Source: Artemisia argyi (lineage: Eukaryota; Streptophyta; Magnoliopsida; Asterales; Asteraceae). From it: a stretch of 64,000 bases of DNA. The stretch spans positions 168,148,333-168,212,332 of the forward strand of contig CM060681.1 in assembly GCA_030686995.1 (NCBI GenBank). Reading direction: 5' to 3'. Below the pieces are notes generated by a model, which was given only the letters and a program-made list of their open reading frames with translations, had not been told where the DNA came from and did no database searches. Positions 11,863 through 23,487 of the stretch are shown here, in pieces. Each line of letters opens with the position of its first letter. Within the stretch, counting starts at the first letter, position 1. The position numbers and the translations under genes are program-made.

Positions 11863-12189
11863 CTTAGACTAGATGTAACGGTCACACACCATCACCTTTC
11901 ATCTCAGCACCATATCACCATTTACCTCTCCTCAATCCTTCTCACTTTTTAACCCTGATGGTAATTATTCGCACTTTTATCTATTTTATACAAAAATAAC
12001 TCTCGCACACTCACAAACCAAATAAAAAATAATAAAAACACTTCATTTGACACGAATGCCTAGAAGTGAGCTGCTTCATCTTTATTCCTAGTTTCTCTCC
12101 AAGTCACGCGTGAGCTAAAGGAAGGATAGCGGGTCACGCGCTTAAATTGGTGTGAGGTGATCAAGCGTGACCAGTACGAGTAGTCTTAG
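11863..12189. mobile_element. Probable MITE with ~23-base TIRs
   Basis: The left end CTTAGACTAGATGTAACGG continues to GTCAC. The complement of the right end, CTAAGACTACTCGTACTGG, also continues to GTCAC. 17 of 23 bases match. GTCACGCG words recur inside. No ORF. No clear target duplication, so boundaries are approximate. Confidence 0.45.
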
Positions 12190-12982
12190 CTTCAAGAAAT
12201 GTTGTAAACTACTTCTTATGTTCATGCATATAGTGAACTAACATCACATTTGGAAGCTGTCGTTGTTTTTATCGACCAACTTGGTTAACAAGAAGACAAG
12301 AACACGTTTAAGAGGTGACACGTTAACCTGCAAATATTATTGTACAGCTTAAATTATCATAACAAATTATTAGTCGTATATTATTTCAATATTGTATAAC
12401 TTTTAAGAGGTTCAAGATAATTGAGAAACATTATGTCGACCTTATTTAAAATTAAATTTAACTTGTTTATGATTCTTTTCAGAAAGTAGTTGACTCAAGA
12501 CTAAACAGGTTTAATTCAAATATCACGTGCCTAGCTAGTTATGGGAACCGTTTATAGCCAAAACATTGCAATATTAATAAAACGTGCTACTCTAATGTAT
12601 GTCGTGTAAACTGTTCTTTTAAGATTATTACAATACTCTTGATAGAAAAAATACTCGAAGTTGTGAGTAATCTTAATCATGATGATCCATGCCGCCAAAC
12701 GTCGGTAACATAAAGATACCCATTCCAAGGCCTACAAAAACCACCAAATTAAATAGAGTAATATATGTTTTCCCTTTTCAAAGATTCTAGGCTTCACTTC
12801 CAAGCAATGAAAATCCATGGTACATCTATCTTATATAAATCTAACAAAATGGACCACCTTTATGATATATTATTCCACAACACTTACACCTAGTCATTTC
12901 TAAGTCAACCAATTGGAATAAAAGTATAATAAGTAAGGTTCAAGCAATATGATATGGTATTCCACTAGTAACCCCAAATAAA
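12190..12982. other. Unassigned intergenic DNA
   Basis: AT-rich, with no recognisable gene or repeat on either strand. Confidence 0.4.
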
Positions 12983-13084
12983 AATCTTGATTAAAGAATA
13001 GAAAACTAGTCAATTATGTTTTAAGTATATGCTAATCTTGATTAAAGAATAGAAAACTAGTCAATTATGTGTTAAGTATATGCT
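12983..13084. repeat. 51-base tandem duplication
   Basis: Two nearly identical 51-base units start with AATCTTGATTAAAGAATAG at 12983 and 13034. They differ at about one base, so the duplication is recent. Confidence 0.85.
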
Positions 13085-13371
13085 AATATACTTTATTTTT
13101 GGAAAGAACAACTAGTGGTAGTACTACATGGCACATCCAAACAAAAGGGATTACAAAACCATGGAGCCAAATATGGATTCTGATATTCTCTAAAAAGTTG
13201 TATAAAACTAGAGATATGTCGCTTTTCTAACCAAACCGATATTGTTACAGACACCTACATATTGTTACATTGACATGGTATACGTTACTTTCTCAAAAAT
13301 TACTTCAGTATCAAGACTTCGATATAAAAGACGTGCAAGTTAAAATCAAGTTTATTATTCTTATCAAGTAC

Positions 13372-13602
13372 ACTATACACCCAAGGCCATTCGCCTAGTC
13401 GTGTTTGAGTTGACCATCAACTTAAAGGTAGTGGGTTCAAGCCTTACTTGAGGTATTTGTGAGATATATGGTCTAGTGGTATTTGAGTTGCTCATCAACC
13501 TAAAGGTTGTAGATTCAAGCCTCGCTGAAGTCATTTGTGAAATATATAGTGAAATATATAAAAGGTTTTTTTATTAAAAAAAAAAAAAAAAAAAAAAATC
13601 TA
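13372..13602 (+). mobile_element. Dimeric tRNA-derived SINE
   Basis: Two tRNA-like heads of ~75 bases lie in tandem (about 13392-13470 and 13470-13548). Each has an A-box-like CTAGTsGTrTTTGAG and a B-box-like GGTTCAAGCC / GATTCAAGCC. A long A tract follows at 13576-13598. ATCAAGTAC occurs on both sides (13363-13371 and 13603-13611), a 9-base target duplication. Internal pol III boxes, an A tail and target duplications together support a SINE. Confidence 0.7.
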
Positions 13603-13650
13603 ATCAAGTACGGTTCATAGAAGGTACTCTTACAAATCAGTTATACGGAG

Positions 13651-13953
13651 TAGGGCTGAGCATCGGGCGAAAACCGGACCGAGGACCGAGAACCGGAAAA
13701 ACCATAGACCGAGACCGGACCGAATATGGTCGGTCCGGTCCGGTCCGGTCCGGTCGATCTTCGGTCGGTCCGGTCCAATTAGGCAAGTTTTTTCAGGTTT
13801 TTGGTCGGTCCGGACCGACCGGACCGAGGACCGAATTTGGCAAAAAGCTTAGACCGAGGACCGGACCGAATGTGGTCGGTCCGGTCCGGTCGGTCTCGGT
13901 CCGGTCGGTTTTGTCGGTCGGTCCGGTCCATCCGGTCCGTTTGCTCAGCCCTA
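13651..13953. mobile_element. hAT-like MITE with CCGGTC core
   Basis: Perfect 12-base ends TAGGGCTGAGCA / TGCTCAGCCCTA are flanked by the 8-base duplication ATACGGAG (13643-13650 and 13954-13961). The 8-base target and the TAGGG start fit the hAT superfamily. The interior is almost wholly CGGTCCGGTCGGT-type words running in both orientations, so either strand can fold on itself. No transposase. Confidence 0.8.
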
Positions 13954-14252
13954 ATACGGAGTAATTGTATTTTTTTTAGCAGTAAGCCAGTAATTTATTA
14001 CTCATCAGTAAAATCTTGGAAGATGCTTTCTTTTAGAATACCAAGGACATACGAAGTACAATCTTTTGACCATACTATACCACGCTTTGAAAAAGCATTG
14101 GATAATAAACTTGATTTACTAGAGCAATATTCAAAGGTAAGTTAATAGACAAATAACAAAAAGATAAATTTCACCATTTGGTTCTCGAATTTTATTGGAA
14201 ATATACTCAAAGATCTTACACTAGAACTACAAAGAACCATCATAGTGGAAAG

Positions 14253-14716
14253 TAGGGGTGTAATCGAGCCGAGACAACTCGCGAGTAACTCGAGATCGAC
14301 TCGAAAAATACTCGATTCGACTCGATTTTAAACGAGTCGAGCTCGAGCTCGAGCTACTCGTGTAAGATGTCGAGTCGAGTTCGAGTTCTATGTTACTCGG
14401 CTCGTGAAGCTCGCGAGCCTTAACGAGCTTTTCTATAATTACATATATGCCCTTCAAGAATATACGAGCCGAGCTCGAGCTTGAATTTTGAGCCGAGCTC
14501 GAGCTTTTCTATAGTGACTTTTTCAAAAACTTGATTTTATTTAATATATACGAGCCGAGCCGAGCCTCGAGCTCGAGTTTTAGTGATCGAGCCGAGCTCG
14601 AGCTTGAATTTTGAGGCTCGGTCGAGCTCGAGCCGAGCTTCGAGCTCGAGTATTATATGTCGAGCCGAGCTCGAGCTTGTCAATACTCGACTCGACTCGG
14701 CTCGTTTACACCCCTA
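14253..14716. mobile_element. hAT-like MITE with CGAGCTCGAGC core
   Basis: Ends TAGGGGTGTAA / TTTACACCCCTA are flanked by the 8-base duplication GTGGAAAG (14245-14252 and 14717-14724). The interior is built of GAGCTCGAGC / GAGCCGAGC words in both orientations, broken by short AT spacers. Same plan as 13651-13953 and 34657-34960 but with a different core motif. Confidence 0.8.
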
Positions 14717-14883
14717 GTGGAAAGACAACTTTTCGATATTCTCTTTTACAAATCATATGCGAAATTAAGTATAGCTAAACACCTAAACATGTTTAATTTG
14801 TTTAGTTAAACCCACAATCTTAATATAACTTTAGAGTAACTAATTACAGCTATGACCTAGAGAAAAATTCTTGCCCTGTCTTA

Positions 14884-15240
14884 GGGGTAGGATAACCACA
14901 CCCTCCCCTAAGGAAGGTGTGTTGACTTTGACCAGCTGCCGCCGCTTGTACTGTCTGTATTAAAACTTGTACATTTTGAATAAAGTAGACGGACCCTCCC
15001 TGGTAGTGAGGGTTAGTATAACACAACCCCGTCTTATCATGATTTTTTTAACTTGCACTATCTTATCATGATAATTGGAAATAGTTTTATATGATGGAAC
15101 GAAATAAGTGGCTAGTCTAGGAATTGAAATAACATCGTACTTTCTAAAACACATCAATCTAGTAAATTTACCTTGTTCATTTGACTATTTTAAACACAAC
15201 TCTAAATGTTTTTGAATATAGGGTTGTGTTATACTAACCC
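14884..15240. mobile_element. Foldback repeat, probable MITE
   Basis: AGGGTTAGTATAACACAACC at 15007 recurs inverted at 15219-15240 (21 of 22 bases). A third, decayed copy AGGGGTAGGATAACCACACC lies at 14884. The enclosed 190 bases have no ORF. I could not define a target duplication, so the true outer edges are uncertain. Confidence 0.5.
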
Positions 15241-15867
15241 TCCCTATCATTGTGATAATTATAATAAATTTGAATACATTGTAGTCAACCGTAATACTGA
15301 TGGGAATGAATTACTGTCAAGAGTTACAAAGTACTACGTAAATAAATACATAAATTAATTTCATAAATAATAATAATATTCAACACCACAGTACATCACA
15401 CAAAATTGCTGAGAAACCGTATCACAGTATATCAGCTATACTACCTCTCTCTGTCACCCACTATACATCTTTTTCCGTACATCCATCCAACTGTCCACAG
15501 TAAGTAACTTCCCCAATTTACCCTACCCTTCCTTTTAAATACTACTAACCACTTCTAATATTAATAATCCTAACTTAATTACTCTTTAATTACTTATTAA
15601 TTGCAAAAACCATTATTATTGTAAACATTTTCAAATCCCAGCCTCAGCCTCAACTTTTTAAAAAAAGAAATGGTACACTCACATAAAAATAACAAAAAAA
15701 ATTTCCCGTGTGAATTTTTTTGTGTAATTTTATGACAGTCTAGCATTTTTTTTTGGAAAAAGCAAATAATAGTTTCCGTCAAGTAAAAAAACTATTAGTG
15801 CGGATATCATCCTTCCAGTAATGGTTTTTGCAATTTATAATAATAATAATAGGTCAGTCAACGCAAG
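15241..15867. other. 3' flank of the CRF gene
   Basis: AT-rich, no ORF of note. Just past the CRF stop, repeated GTCAACGCA words (15856-15880) form small W-box-like TTGAC motifs on the minus strand. The 3' UTR should run leftward from here. Confidence 0.4.
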
Positions 15868-16674
15868 TCAACGCACGTCAAGCAGAAACTCATCGATATC
15901 AAAATCCCCAAACTCTTTAAAATCCGGTAAATTAATCGGACCTCCGATATAATCATATCCAAACAGCTCCACGTCAGCACACACCAGCTCATCAAACGCC
16001 GTCAACTCATCGTCAAACGGCAAAACAGATTTCGGCGACAACAAACCGCCGTTACTTGACGGCAACGGTTTCGGCTTCGGCTTCTCAACGGCTTCCGTAA
16101 AAACCGGGAAATTCGTAACGGCGTTATTCCCTTGCAACACAACCGCCGCGTTGTCGTAAACACTCGCAGCCTCTTCCGGTGTATCGTACGTGCCTAACCA
16201 CACGCGCTTGCGAGCAGTCGGATCACGTATCTCCGCCGCGTAACGCCCCCACGGCCGCTTCCGTACGCCTCTGTACTTCCTCGTAACCCCTTCACACCTC
16301 CTCACGCGCCTCACGCGATGCTTATTTTCATCACTCTTCCTTACAACACTCTCCACGCGCTCCACGCGCCTCACGCGCCTCACGCGCTCCACGCGCCTCA
16401 AGTTGCTGGTTTGCACAAACCTCTCCAACGGTGACTGAGAAGTAACGTTGATTTCGCAGACGTGCTTCTTAACTCTAGTTCTGATGACGTCATCGTTTTC
16501 ATCATCGGATGAGTCGGTTGCGTAAGGATCAGTCATGGTGATTTTAACGAGCTGGTTTTTATTTTGGTCGCGAAACGGTGTCGTTTTGGTTTTGTGTGTG
16601 GTGACTACGTGTTCTGTCAGTTTTATAACTGGTTGTTGTGGGGGTTGTACGGACGGTGTCGTTTTGGTTTTCAT
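15868..16674 (-). CDS. AP2/ERF transcription factor, cytokinin response factor type
   Basis: Intact, intronless, 268 residues. It would act in the nucleus, binding GCC-box-like DNA. CRFs act downstream of cytokinin two-component signalling. Residues ~42-76 match the CRF domain ([15 protein letters not shown]...VKKHVCEI). Residues ~133-190 are the AP2/ERF domain ([19 protein letters not shown]...[12 protein letters not shown]). SPKSVL (213-218) resembles the SP(T/S)SVL putative MAPK site of some CRFs. The C-terminus is acidic with Phe, Leu and Tyr, typical of an activation region. Odd: residues ~93-127 are a low-complexity Arg-Val-Glu run encoded by repeated ACGCGCCTC words, and TKTTP occurs twice near the N-terminus. 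In the AP2 domain VLQGNN replaces the usual (K/R)LRG run. Length is slightly short for a CRF. The ATG at 16672-16674 is the only start that includes the whole N-terminal region. Confidence 0.9.
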   Translation of the reverse strand: MKTKTTPSVQPPQQPVIKLTEHVVTTHKTKTTPFRDQNKNQLVKITMTDPYATDSSDDENDDVIRTRVKKHVCEINVTSQSPLERFVQTSNLRRVERVRRVRRVERVESVVRKSDENKHRVRRVRRCEGVTRKYRGVRKRPWGRYAAEIRDPTARKRVWLGTYDTPEEAASVYDNAAVVLQGNNAVTNFPVFTEAVEKPKPKPLPSSNGGLLSPKSVLPFDDELTAFDELVCADVELFGYDYIGGPINLPDFKEFGDFDIDEFLLDVR

Positions 16675-16980
16675 TTTTTTTTTAAAGTAAAATGAAATAG
16701 GTGAATTTGATGAAAGGAATAAGAAAGTGTAAGGAAGAGATATGGGTGATGAAAAAGTGTGTGAGCGGAGTGGGATGGGGGTGATTTATTGTTGATGATA
16801 TTTTTGGCGGGAAGTTTTCCCTCTCTTTTTATTCTTTTTCTGGATGGAGTGTGGGGTGTACAGAAGAGAGAGAGAGAGAGAAAGTGATGAGAGTGTGAGG
16901 AAACGGAGAGAAAGTGAGGAGAAGGGTGTGAATTTAAAGAGTGGAGTGGAGTCGGTTGTGGAAAACACTAGTTAATGATA
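16675..16980 (-). promoter_or_regulatory. CRF upstream region with (CT)n pyrimidine patch
   Basis: Upstream of the CRF start on the minus strand lies a (CT)n tract (16864-16880 as GA on plus) within a pyrimidine-rich leader, and a TTTAAATT TATA-like word near 16930. Pyrimidine patches are common around plant transcription starts. Assignment is by position and composition only. Confidence 0.4.
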
Positions 16981-17544
16981 TGTTTTTTGTTTCAAAAAAA
17001 CTTTTTCTTGATATGGTTTTGTTTTTCAGTTTTGGTCCTTGTTTTATGGTTGAAATGGCATACAACGTTGTAGTTTAGTGTTTTGTCTGAGTATTGGTAA
17101 TTTTTTACACATAAATGATACACGAACTTAAAAGTTGATCTAATTGCGAACCAAAAAACATGTGTTACTTTTATTCTGATAGTTGTAGATAGGGACTTAT
17201 TTATTTTACAACTCATCAATATCATGCCACAGATTTTTAGGTCTACTTATATATCACTTCTTTTTTGTATAAGGATTGAGAATCGAGATCCTCTTAAGTT
17301 AATATTAATATGATCAGTGATATTTTCTCACAAACAGTACAGTGGGTTCTACTGAACGATCCTTTTCTTTTTAACATTACTGGTCATGTTCATATAAACT
17401 TGATAGAATCTGTTCGTATAATATTGACGTAGTTGTTTGAAGGCGTGAGAGACGTGGCTTTTAAATTTTTAAGTCCTTTGAAGCCTCCAAATTTTGCATC
17501 TAACATATATTATGGCTCTCGGGATCTTACATACTAGTCAAAAA
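16981..17544. other. Distal CRF upstream / intergenic DNA
   Basis: AT-rich; short frames only. No recognisable gene or repeat. Confidence 0.4.
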
Positions 17545-17700
17545 CATTAAAAGTCTTTGTTTTAATGGTATGTGAATTAACCACCAACTAAAAGTATGTT
17601 TTGTTCGACCCTCACTTAGGGCGTTTGTTAAATGTATTGTGAGTTAGGTGATATAGAGTGCGCATTAATGAAAAACATTACATTTTTTTTAAGTAACATG
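17545..17700 (+). mobile_element. Possible decayed SINE
   Basis: TAATGGTATGTGAATTAACC with TTGTTCGACCCTC downstream resembles degenerate A and B pol III boxes at tRNA-like spacing, laid out as in the SINE at 13372. No convincing target duplication. Confidence 0.3.
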
Positions 17701-17796
17701 TTTCCATTGCTCTTATTAAGGTATTGTTATTTATTAAAAGACTCTGAATTTTATTCGTACATCTGAATCTGGATTTTTTAAGTAACATTTTACTAC

Positions 17797-17899
17797 TTCT
17801 TCAATGTGAGTAAAAAGAGTTATGAAAATTATTTATCTTGTGGGGCGTGAATTGATCCCATTGTGTATGAACACGTCAATACCTTAGTCTGGGGGGATT
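17797..17899 (+). mobile_element. Remnant of Ty3 internal 3' end with polypurine tract
   Basis: This stretch matches 53575-53675: GAGTTATGAAA, GCGTGAATTGATC and ACCTTAGTCTGGGGGG. It ends in a polypurine tract directly before the LTR at 17900, as 53658-53675 does before the LTR at 53676. A polypurine tract before an LTR marks a 3' LTR, so the LTR at 17900 has an element remnant on its left as well as a PBS on its right. Confidence 0.65.
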
Positions 17900-20800
17900 T
17901 GGTGTGTGCTTATTCACACACCTTTTTCTGACCATATTAAGACCAAAATAGACACAAACTTACCATAAATGCCAAAGATATTGTGTTTTTGTGTTTGTGA
18001 TTGTGCAGGAACGGATATTTCAGAAATTGGCAAAAATCAGACCAAAAAGGGCAAAAACGAGCACGAGTTTGGAAATCATATCAAAAGCCAGAGTCGGGAA
18101 GCAAATTACCACTTTTGAGCTCAGATTGTCAAAACACACCTTGCACAAAATGCCAAAATAGTCCTTGGAGCAAAAGTTTGCAAAATTGGCAGAAATGGTC
18201 CCTCAAGTTTAGAATTTGGCAGAAATAGCCCCTGAGCATTGGATTTTGGAAGATAAAGTCAACAATGGTCCTTAGGAATTCACAAGTGTCAAGTTTGGTC
18301 CCTGGGTGAAAAGTTTGAGAAATTTACAAGTTTGGTCCCTGAAGTTTCAGATTTGGCAAAAGTAGTCCCTGGAATTTTAAAAATGGAAATCATCATTTAT
18401 GGTCCTTGTACTATTCAAGTTTGGCAAATTACACCCTTGTGACAACTTTGAAAGAATGGCAGATCAAGTCCTTGTATTTTCAGGAAATTACAAAAGTGGT
18501 CCTTCAAGTTTCAAAATTTACAGGAATGGTCCCTATACAAATCAGATTGCAAAATGGTCCTTGGGTTATTCATATTCGGAAAAAAAGGACCCTTTGTAAA
18601 CTTTGGAAAAGTGTCATTTCCGACCCCTTAATTTTCAGAAAAATACAAAATTGGTCCTTGTAATAATTTCCACAACCAACAGACCCTTGTATTATTTGTA
18701 ACCAAAACCAAATCCAATCCCAAAACCAACACAATCCAAATCCAACTCCCTGATCCATTCCAAACAAAACACAAGCCCAAAACCCCCTCAGCCCAAACCC
18801 ATCCCTTTTATTAATAAACCAGGGTCAAACGACCCTTTGACCATCACCCCTTCCCTCCCATCACACCACTTGCCCTGCAACAACATCACCTCACCCCCTC
18901 CTCCACTTGCACCGCCCAAACCCATCACATCTACCTAACAAAACAACTACAATTAATGCCACCACCACCCCCCCCCCCCCCCCCCCTTGCAGTTATCAGA
19001 CCCAATTAGTATTAAACCAATTTTCCCTCCAAAATGAACCAATGGTCTAGATTGAATTTCAGACATCCAAGGGGTGAGATAAGTGATGGGAAATTATTAG
19101 AGAGGCTCAAGGAACCCTAAAAGTCACCTATAAAGGGAAGATGAAAGCTTGAAGAATGTGTGTAGTTTTTTAGTTAAGTAGCTAATGTCGAATTAGGGTA
19201 ATAGTAATCATTAGTTGTTAAATTTACCTCAAATAGTTTGTAATCATTTCTACTAGTCTAATTGGATCTTTATTTAATCAAAATTTCAAGAATTTCAGTT
19301 CACATTCATTATGTGCATTTCAATTTGAAGTTTACTGTTTATGCATTAATCATGTTATAAAACTAGTTTTACAGTTTCATAAGCTTGCTTAGGGTCTTAG
19401 AACACATAAGAAAACATAAAAAAGGGAAACAAAGTCAGAAGTGAAACACTACAGGGTACCTTTGCATTTTGAACAGGAAGCTAAGGAAGTGGTTGTTTTG
19501 GGTTAACCAGATGGACTTTACTAGCTTTTTTATAACAAGCTAGGGCTTGTAGCTGCCCAATTGGTTGCCCTTGTTTAGCTAGGGTCTCAAGTAAGTTTAG
19601 TTTTTCTGTTTTTCTTTAATTTCCAGAGTTTACTGTAGCACTGCTTATTCTTGCTTATTTATGTGTTTTGTATGCTTATTAGGTTTAGTTAAGTCTAATT
19701 ATAGCCTTGAATCAGTTGTTTGCTCATTTAATCACATTGTGTTTTAAAACTCAAGATTCACTGCCTTTCTAAGCATTTTATAGGATCCTTAGTGTTTGTG
19801 GTCTAAACCTATGCTTTTGTGCTTAATTAAGCTTATCTGATCATAACAAGTCACTGAAAAGTGGCTTCTAAAAGCCTAAGTGTCATTTGCTTATTAAATT
19901 ACAAAATCAGGTTCTATTAAGGGTGTTTGGATTTGCTGAATCACTGGTCTCACAAGGTGTTTTTGGCATTGTTTGTGCTTGAACCAGGTCACTCTAGGTT
20001 GTATTAGAACCATAAAAACCAGGTCCTCTTTGTTCAAAAGTCCAAATAGCATTTGATCTCACCACAATTGTTCACTGTTAGGAGTTTTAATCTCAAATCT
20101 CATCAAACCTTGCATTAGTTGTTCATATATCTTAAATCAGTTTCATTTTAGCTTAAAACATCATAAGTATTTAGTAAATCAAGATCAAAGTTTGTAAAAG
20201 TCAAATTAGGTGTTAATTCAGAAAAGTCAAATTGCATAGTTTAGCAGAATCCCATTTTTTCCAAGAATTTTCCTGATTTTAGTTTGCAAGATTAGGCTTT
20301 GATCTTTTTAGAGGTTAATATATACCAGCTTAAATTTTGAAATCCACCTTTGGCTTATTTTTAAGATTTCTTTCTCTGGCTTATTGAAGTGCTTATTTGA
20401 GCCTGCAGGGGAACCCCTTGCCTTGCACCAGGGTAACTACCCACTTTTCATAAGCCCCTCAAGGGTTCATTTGTGGGTCCCAGACCTTACCCTTGGCTTT
20501 TTAAGTAGCTTATCAGTAAGGCTTATTAGTTCTGAGCTTATTTTGGGCTTTAGGTCCCTTACCATAGCTTATCTTGGCCTTAACATTGACCTGACCAAAA
20601 CAAACACTTAGTGACTCAGTGTGAATCACCCAACTTCACAAGCTTTCCATTGGCCTATTTATGAGCCATAAGCTCTACTTATTGGTTTACTGGAAAGCTT
20701 ACCAGTCCAGCTTTTTAGATTACCATTTTATTTGAACCCTTGGTCAACCTTGTGGGCCCCACCAAGGGCTGCAAATTGGCCATTTTGGCCTGTTTTAGCC

Positions 20801-22033
20801 TAAGTGTTTTCAGGATTGCTTATTTTTTATTCCTAGCCTTTTCAGTGTACTTATTCAGTGTTTCTAGCTTATTTCATGTTCATCTTAGTGATTAGAGCTT
20901 ATTCTATCTTTGGTAGCTTATTGATAGCTTATTTCACTCATAAACCATCAAATAAGTCCTAATAAGCTTTCTATTAATATAATAAGCTTCCATTCTGCTT
21001 ATTTTTAAGCTCTAAAAATTTTGCCTTCATTAAAGTTACTTAATTACAGTATTTAAGTAGATTTGTAAAAGAAAATTAAGAAAAATAAAAAATATAAAAG
21101 AAGCGATAACTTTTATTTAAGCCATTTGGCTTATTGCTCAGCTTTTTAAAAAATGCAATTTTCCATTTTATATTTTTATTAAGTTTCTTATATATTAAAA
21201 TAGTTTCAAAAAAGTTTTTATAATTTTCTGAGTTTATTTAGTATTTATAGCAATTAATTTAATTTTAATTAGTTTTAATTAAAAAACCAAAACAATTAAT
21301 TTTCTTTCTAGTTATTTTTAAGCAAAAGTACATTTTTATATTTTTCCTAAGTTTTATAATTAATAAAGTATTTTTAGAAAAAAATTTCATAATTTTCACT
21401 GTTCATTTAGTATTTTTCATAATTAAATTAGTTAAAATAGATTTTAATTAATAAATAAGTAAATAATTAGTAAAATAGTTTAAAAATAATTTTTATAAAC
21501 TTTTTATTAATTTTTAGGATTCCTGTAATGGTTAATTGGTTTTGTAAAAATTTTCATATTTTTCTAAGTCCTTTTAGTATTTATCTTAATTTAAAAGTAG
21601 TTTAAATTAGTTTTACTTAATTATTAAATAGTCTTTAATTAATATTAAATAATAAAAATCAAAAAAATAATTGTCTTTTATTTAAAATTTTCTTTTAATA
21701 TTAAGTTTGTAAAAATTTCATTTTCAACCCCTCTAGTTTTATATTGCTTAAAGCTCACCTTTTTTCCAGTAGGCAATCGTATCTGATTTTAATTTGGTTT
21801 ACGTTTATATATATATCTGTAATCTTGTAATTGTTAATACTGTTCATTTGTCTTAATCTCAATCAATCCAATAGTGTAATAAAATCCAAATTATTATTTG
21901 TTACTTCCTCAAAATCACTGATTCCCTTAAACGTTTCCCAAACACAATTTCAATCTCGTTGAGACATAATGACCCGGGAAAACAATGTGCTTTCAACGGA
22001 TCATAATTTGGACTGACTGTATGGGAGGAGTCA
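17900..22033 (+). repeat. Long Athila/Tat-type LTR (left LTR)
   Basis: About 4.1 kb. It opens with the hairpin TGGTGTGTGC...CACACACC and closes at AGTCA, five bases before a tRNA-Asp-type PBS. Between 18130 and 18660 it holds a loose array of TGGTCCyTr words. A TATA box CTATAAAGG lies at 19128-19136. Its interior shares blocks with the solo LTR at 42479-46367 (for example GACCCGGG near the 3' end and CACCGCCC-type blocks near 18900). Poly-C (~18968-18986) and AT-rich DNA (21000-21740) fall inside. No coding capacity. Confidence 0.8.
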
Positions 22034-22038
22034 AATTT

Positions 22039-22058
22039 TGGCGCCGCTGCCGGGGAGG
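22039..22058 (+). other. Primer binding site, tRNA-Asp type
   Basis: TGGCGCCGCTGCCGGGGAGG is complementary, with about one mismatch over 18 bases, to the 3' end of plant tRNA-Asp. That primer is typical of Athila/Tat Ty3 elements. Confidence 0.85.
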
Positions 22059-22414
22059 TTATTGCGTGTTTTAAAAAATGTTTAGGTTTAGTGATTTTCA
22101 AAACCCTCTTGTACAAATTTCACCACTTTGTAAATTTTTGTAAAAATCACAATCATATCAGAAAAATTTATTAACACTTTTCCTAAAGTGTTAAAAACAC
22201 AAAAAAAAAATAAAAATAAAAAACAACAAAACAAATCGTGAAGTTAAATTACTTCGTTTTCTTTAAGATTACAACCTGTACTGGTGGTAAACGGAAGTTC
22301 TGACATTAAATTGAGAACTGAAAAGAGATCCATTATTCTCTTTCGCCACCCTGCGAGTAATCTTAAAGAAAACGATTTCTGTTAACGAATCGATACCAAA
22401 AATAATTTCCAAAA

Positions 22415-22454
<40 letters not shown>

Positions 22455-22717
22455 CACACACACACACCCAAAAAGCCAAAAACATTTTGTTTTTCTGTTA
22501 ATAAATTACATAAAATACATTGTCAAAAACCAAGGCAGAATACCTACCAACTGCGGGTATGAACATCAACAAGTTCCCAAATCATAGATAAAAACTTGCC
22601 TTTGTATCCTTGTGAATTGGTGTACCTTTTTCAAAGAAGTAATTCATATTGTGACTATTGGTTTAAGTTCCCTGTTGTTTTACCTCGATCTTGTTTTAAT
22701 TGACTTTGTTTTAGTGC
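22059..22717 (+). other. Untranslated leader of the Ty3 element
   Basis: Noncoding leader between PBS and gag. It contains a T run of about 36 bases followed by (CA)n (22418-22467). An inverted pair around TTTTCTTTAAGATTAC (22257) and GTAATCTTAAAGAAAACG (22351) could form a ~100-base hairpin. Confidence 0.5.
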
Positions 22718-23487
22718 ATGCACACTCGTTCACAAACAAAACGTAATCTTCAAAGAAACGTACCCGAGTTACGTACAGTTATTGAAGAACCAAAAATAAA
22801 AATGGACGAGCCCCCACCACCCCCACCTGACCTTCCCAAGGATGAGACAGCTCCCGATCTCTGAACGATGGAGGAGCTGTGTCAGCCTACCATGCACGGG
22901 AGAGGTGGACCCATTGCACCACTCACTATTGAGGCCACGGACTTTGGACTCAAGCACCACATGATCCAGCAAGTCCAAAATTCGTGCCAGTTCCACGGAT
23001 TTCCGGGTGACGATGCTAACAAGCATCTCAACAAATTTTTGACCGTCACCCGGAGATGAAACAGAATGACGTCACCGAAGACGACCTTCGTCTGTATCTC
23101 TTCCCTTATTATCTCACTCATCATGCTACTGCCTAATTCGATCGTATTTCAAAGAATTTGATCCACACTTTTGATGAGATGCTTACCAAATTCTTGGCTA
23201 AATACTTTCCACCGTCTATGGTAACTACACTGAGGAATGATATTAGCAACTTCAGACAGCTTCCCGACGAGTCCTTATTTGAGGCATGGGAACGCTATAA
23301 GATTGCTATTGATCGATGTCTCAATCACAATATGCTTCTTGTCACCATTATAGATACCTTCTACAATGGTTTGACACTTCGTTTCCGTGAAACCATCAAT
23401 GCTGCTGTTGGGGGCACCTTTATGAAAAGGACCCCTAAAGAATGCTATGATTTAATCGAAAACATGACTGACCATCACAATTTCTAG
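22718..23487 (+). pseudogene. Gag domain 1 of chimeric Ty3 element
   Basis: It begins MHTRSQTKRNLQ at 22718 and includes a run of six Pro. The Gag capsid-type domain follows: GPIAPLTIEATDFGL, GFPGDDANKHLNKFL, then FLAKYFPPSMVTTLRNDI, WERYKIAIDRC and FYNGLTLRFRETINAAVGG. This is the usual Athila/Tat Gag of the retrotrans_gag family. Damage: TGA at 22862-22864, a frame change at ~23056, TAA near 23134 and TAG at 23485-23487. After ~23056 the frame is the same one used by the second Gag domain. Confidence 0.85.

Noticed and set aside
18130..18660. Regularly recurring TGGTCC words as a CRISPR-like array
   Set aside because: Repeats are loose, variably spaced and inside an LTR of a plant genome.
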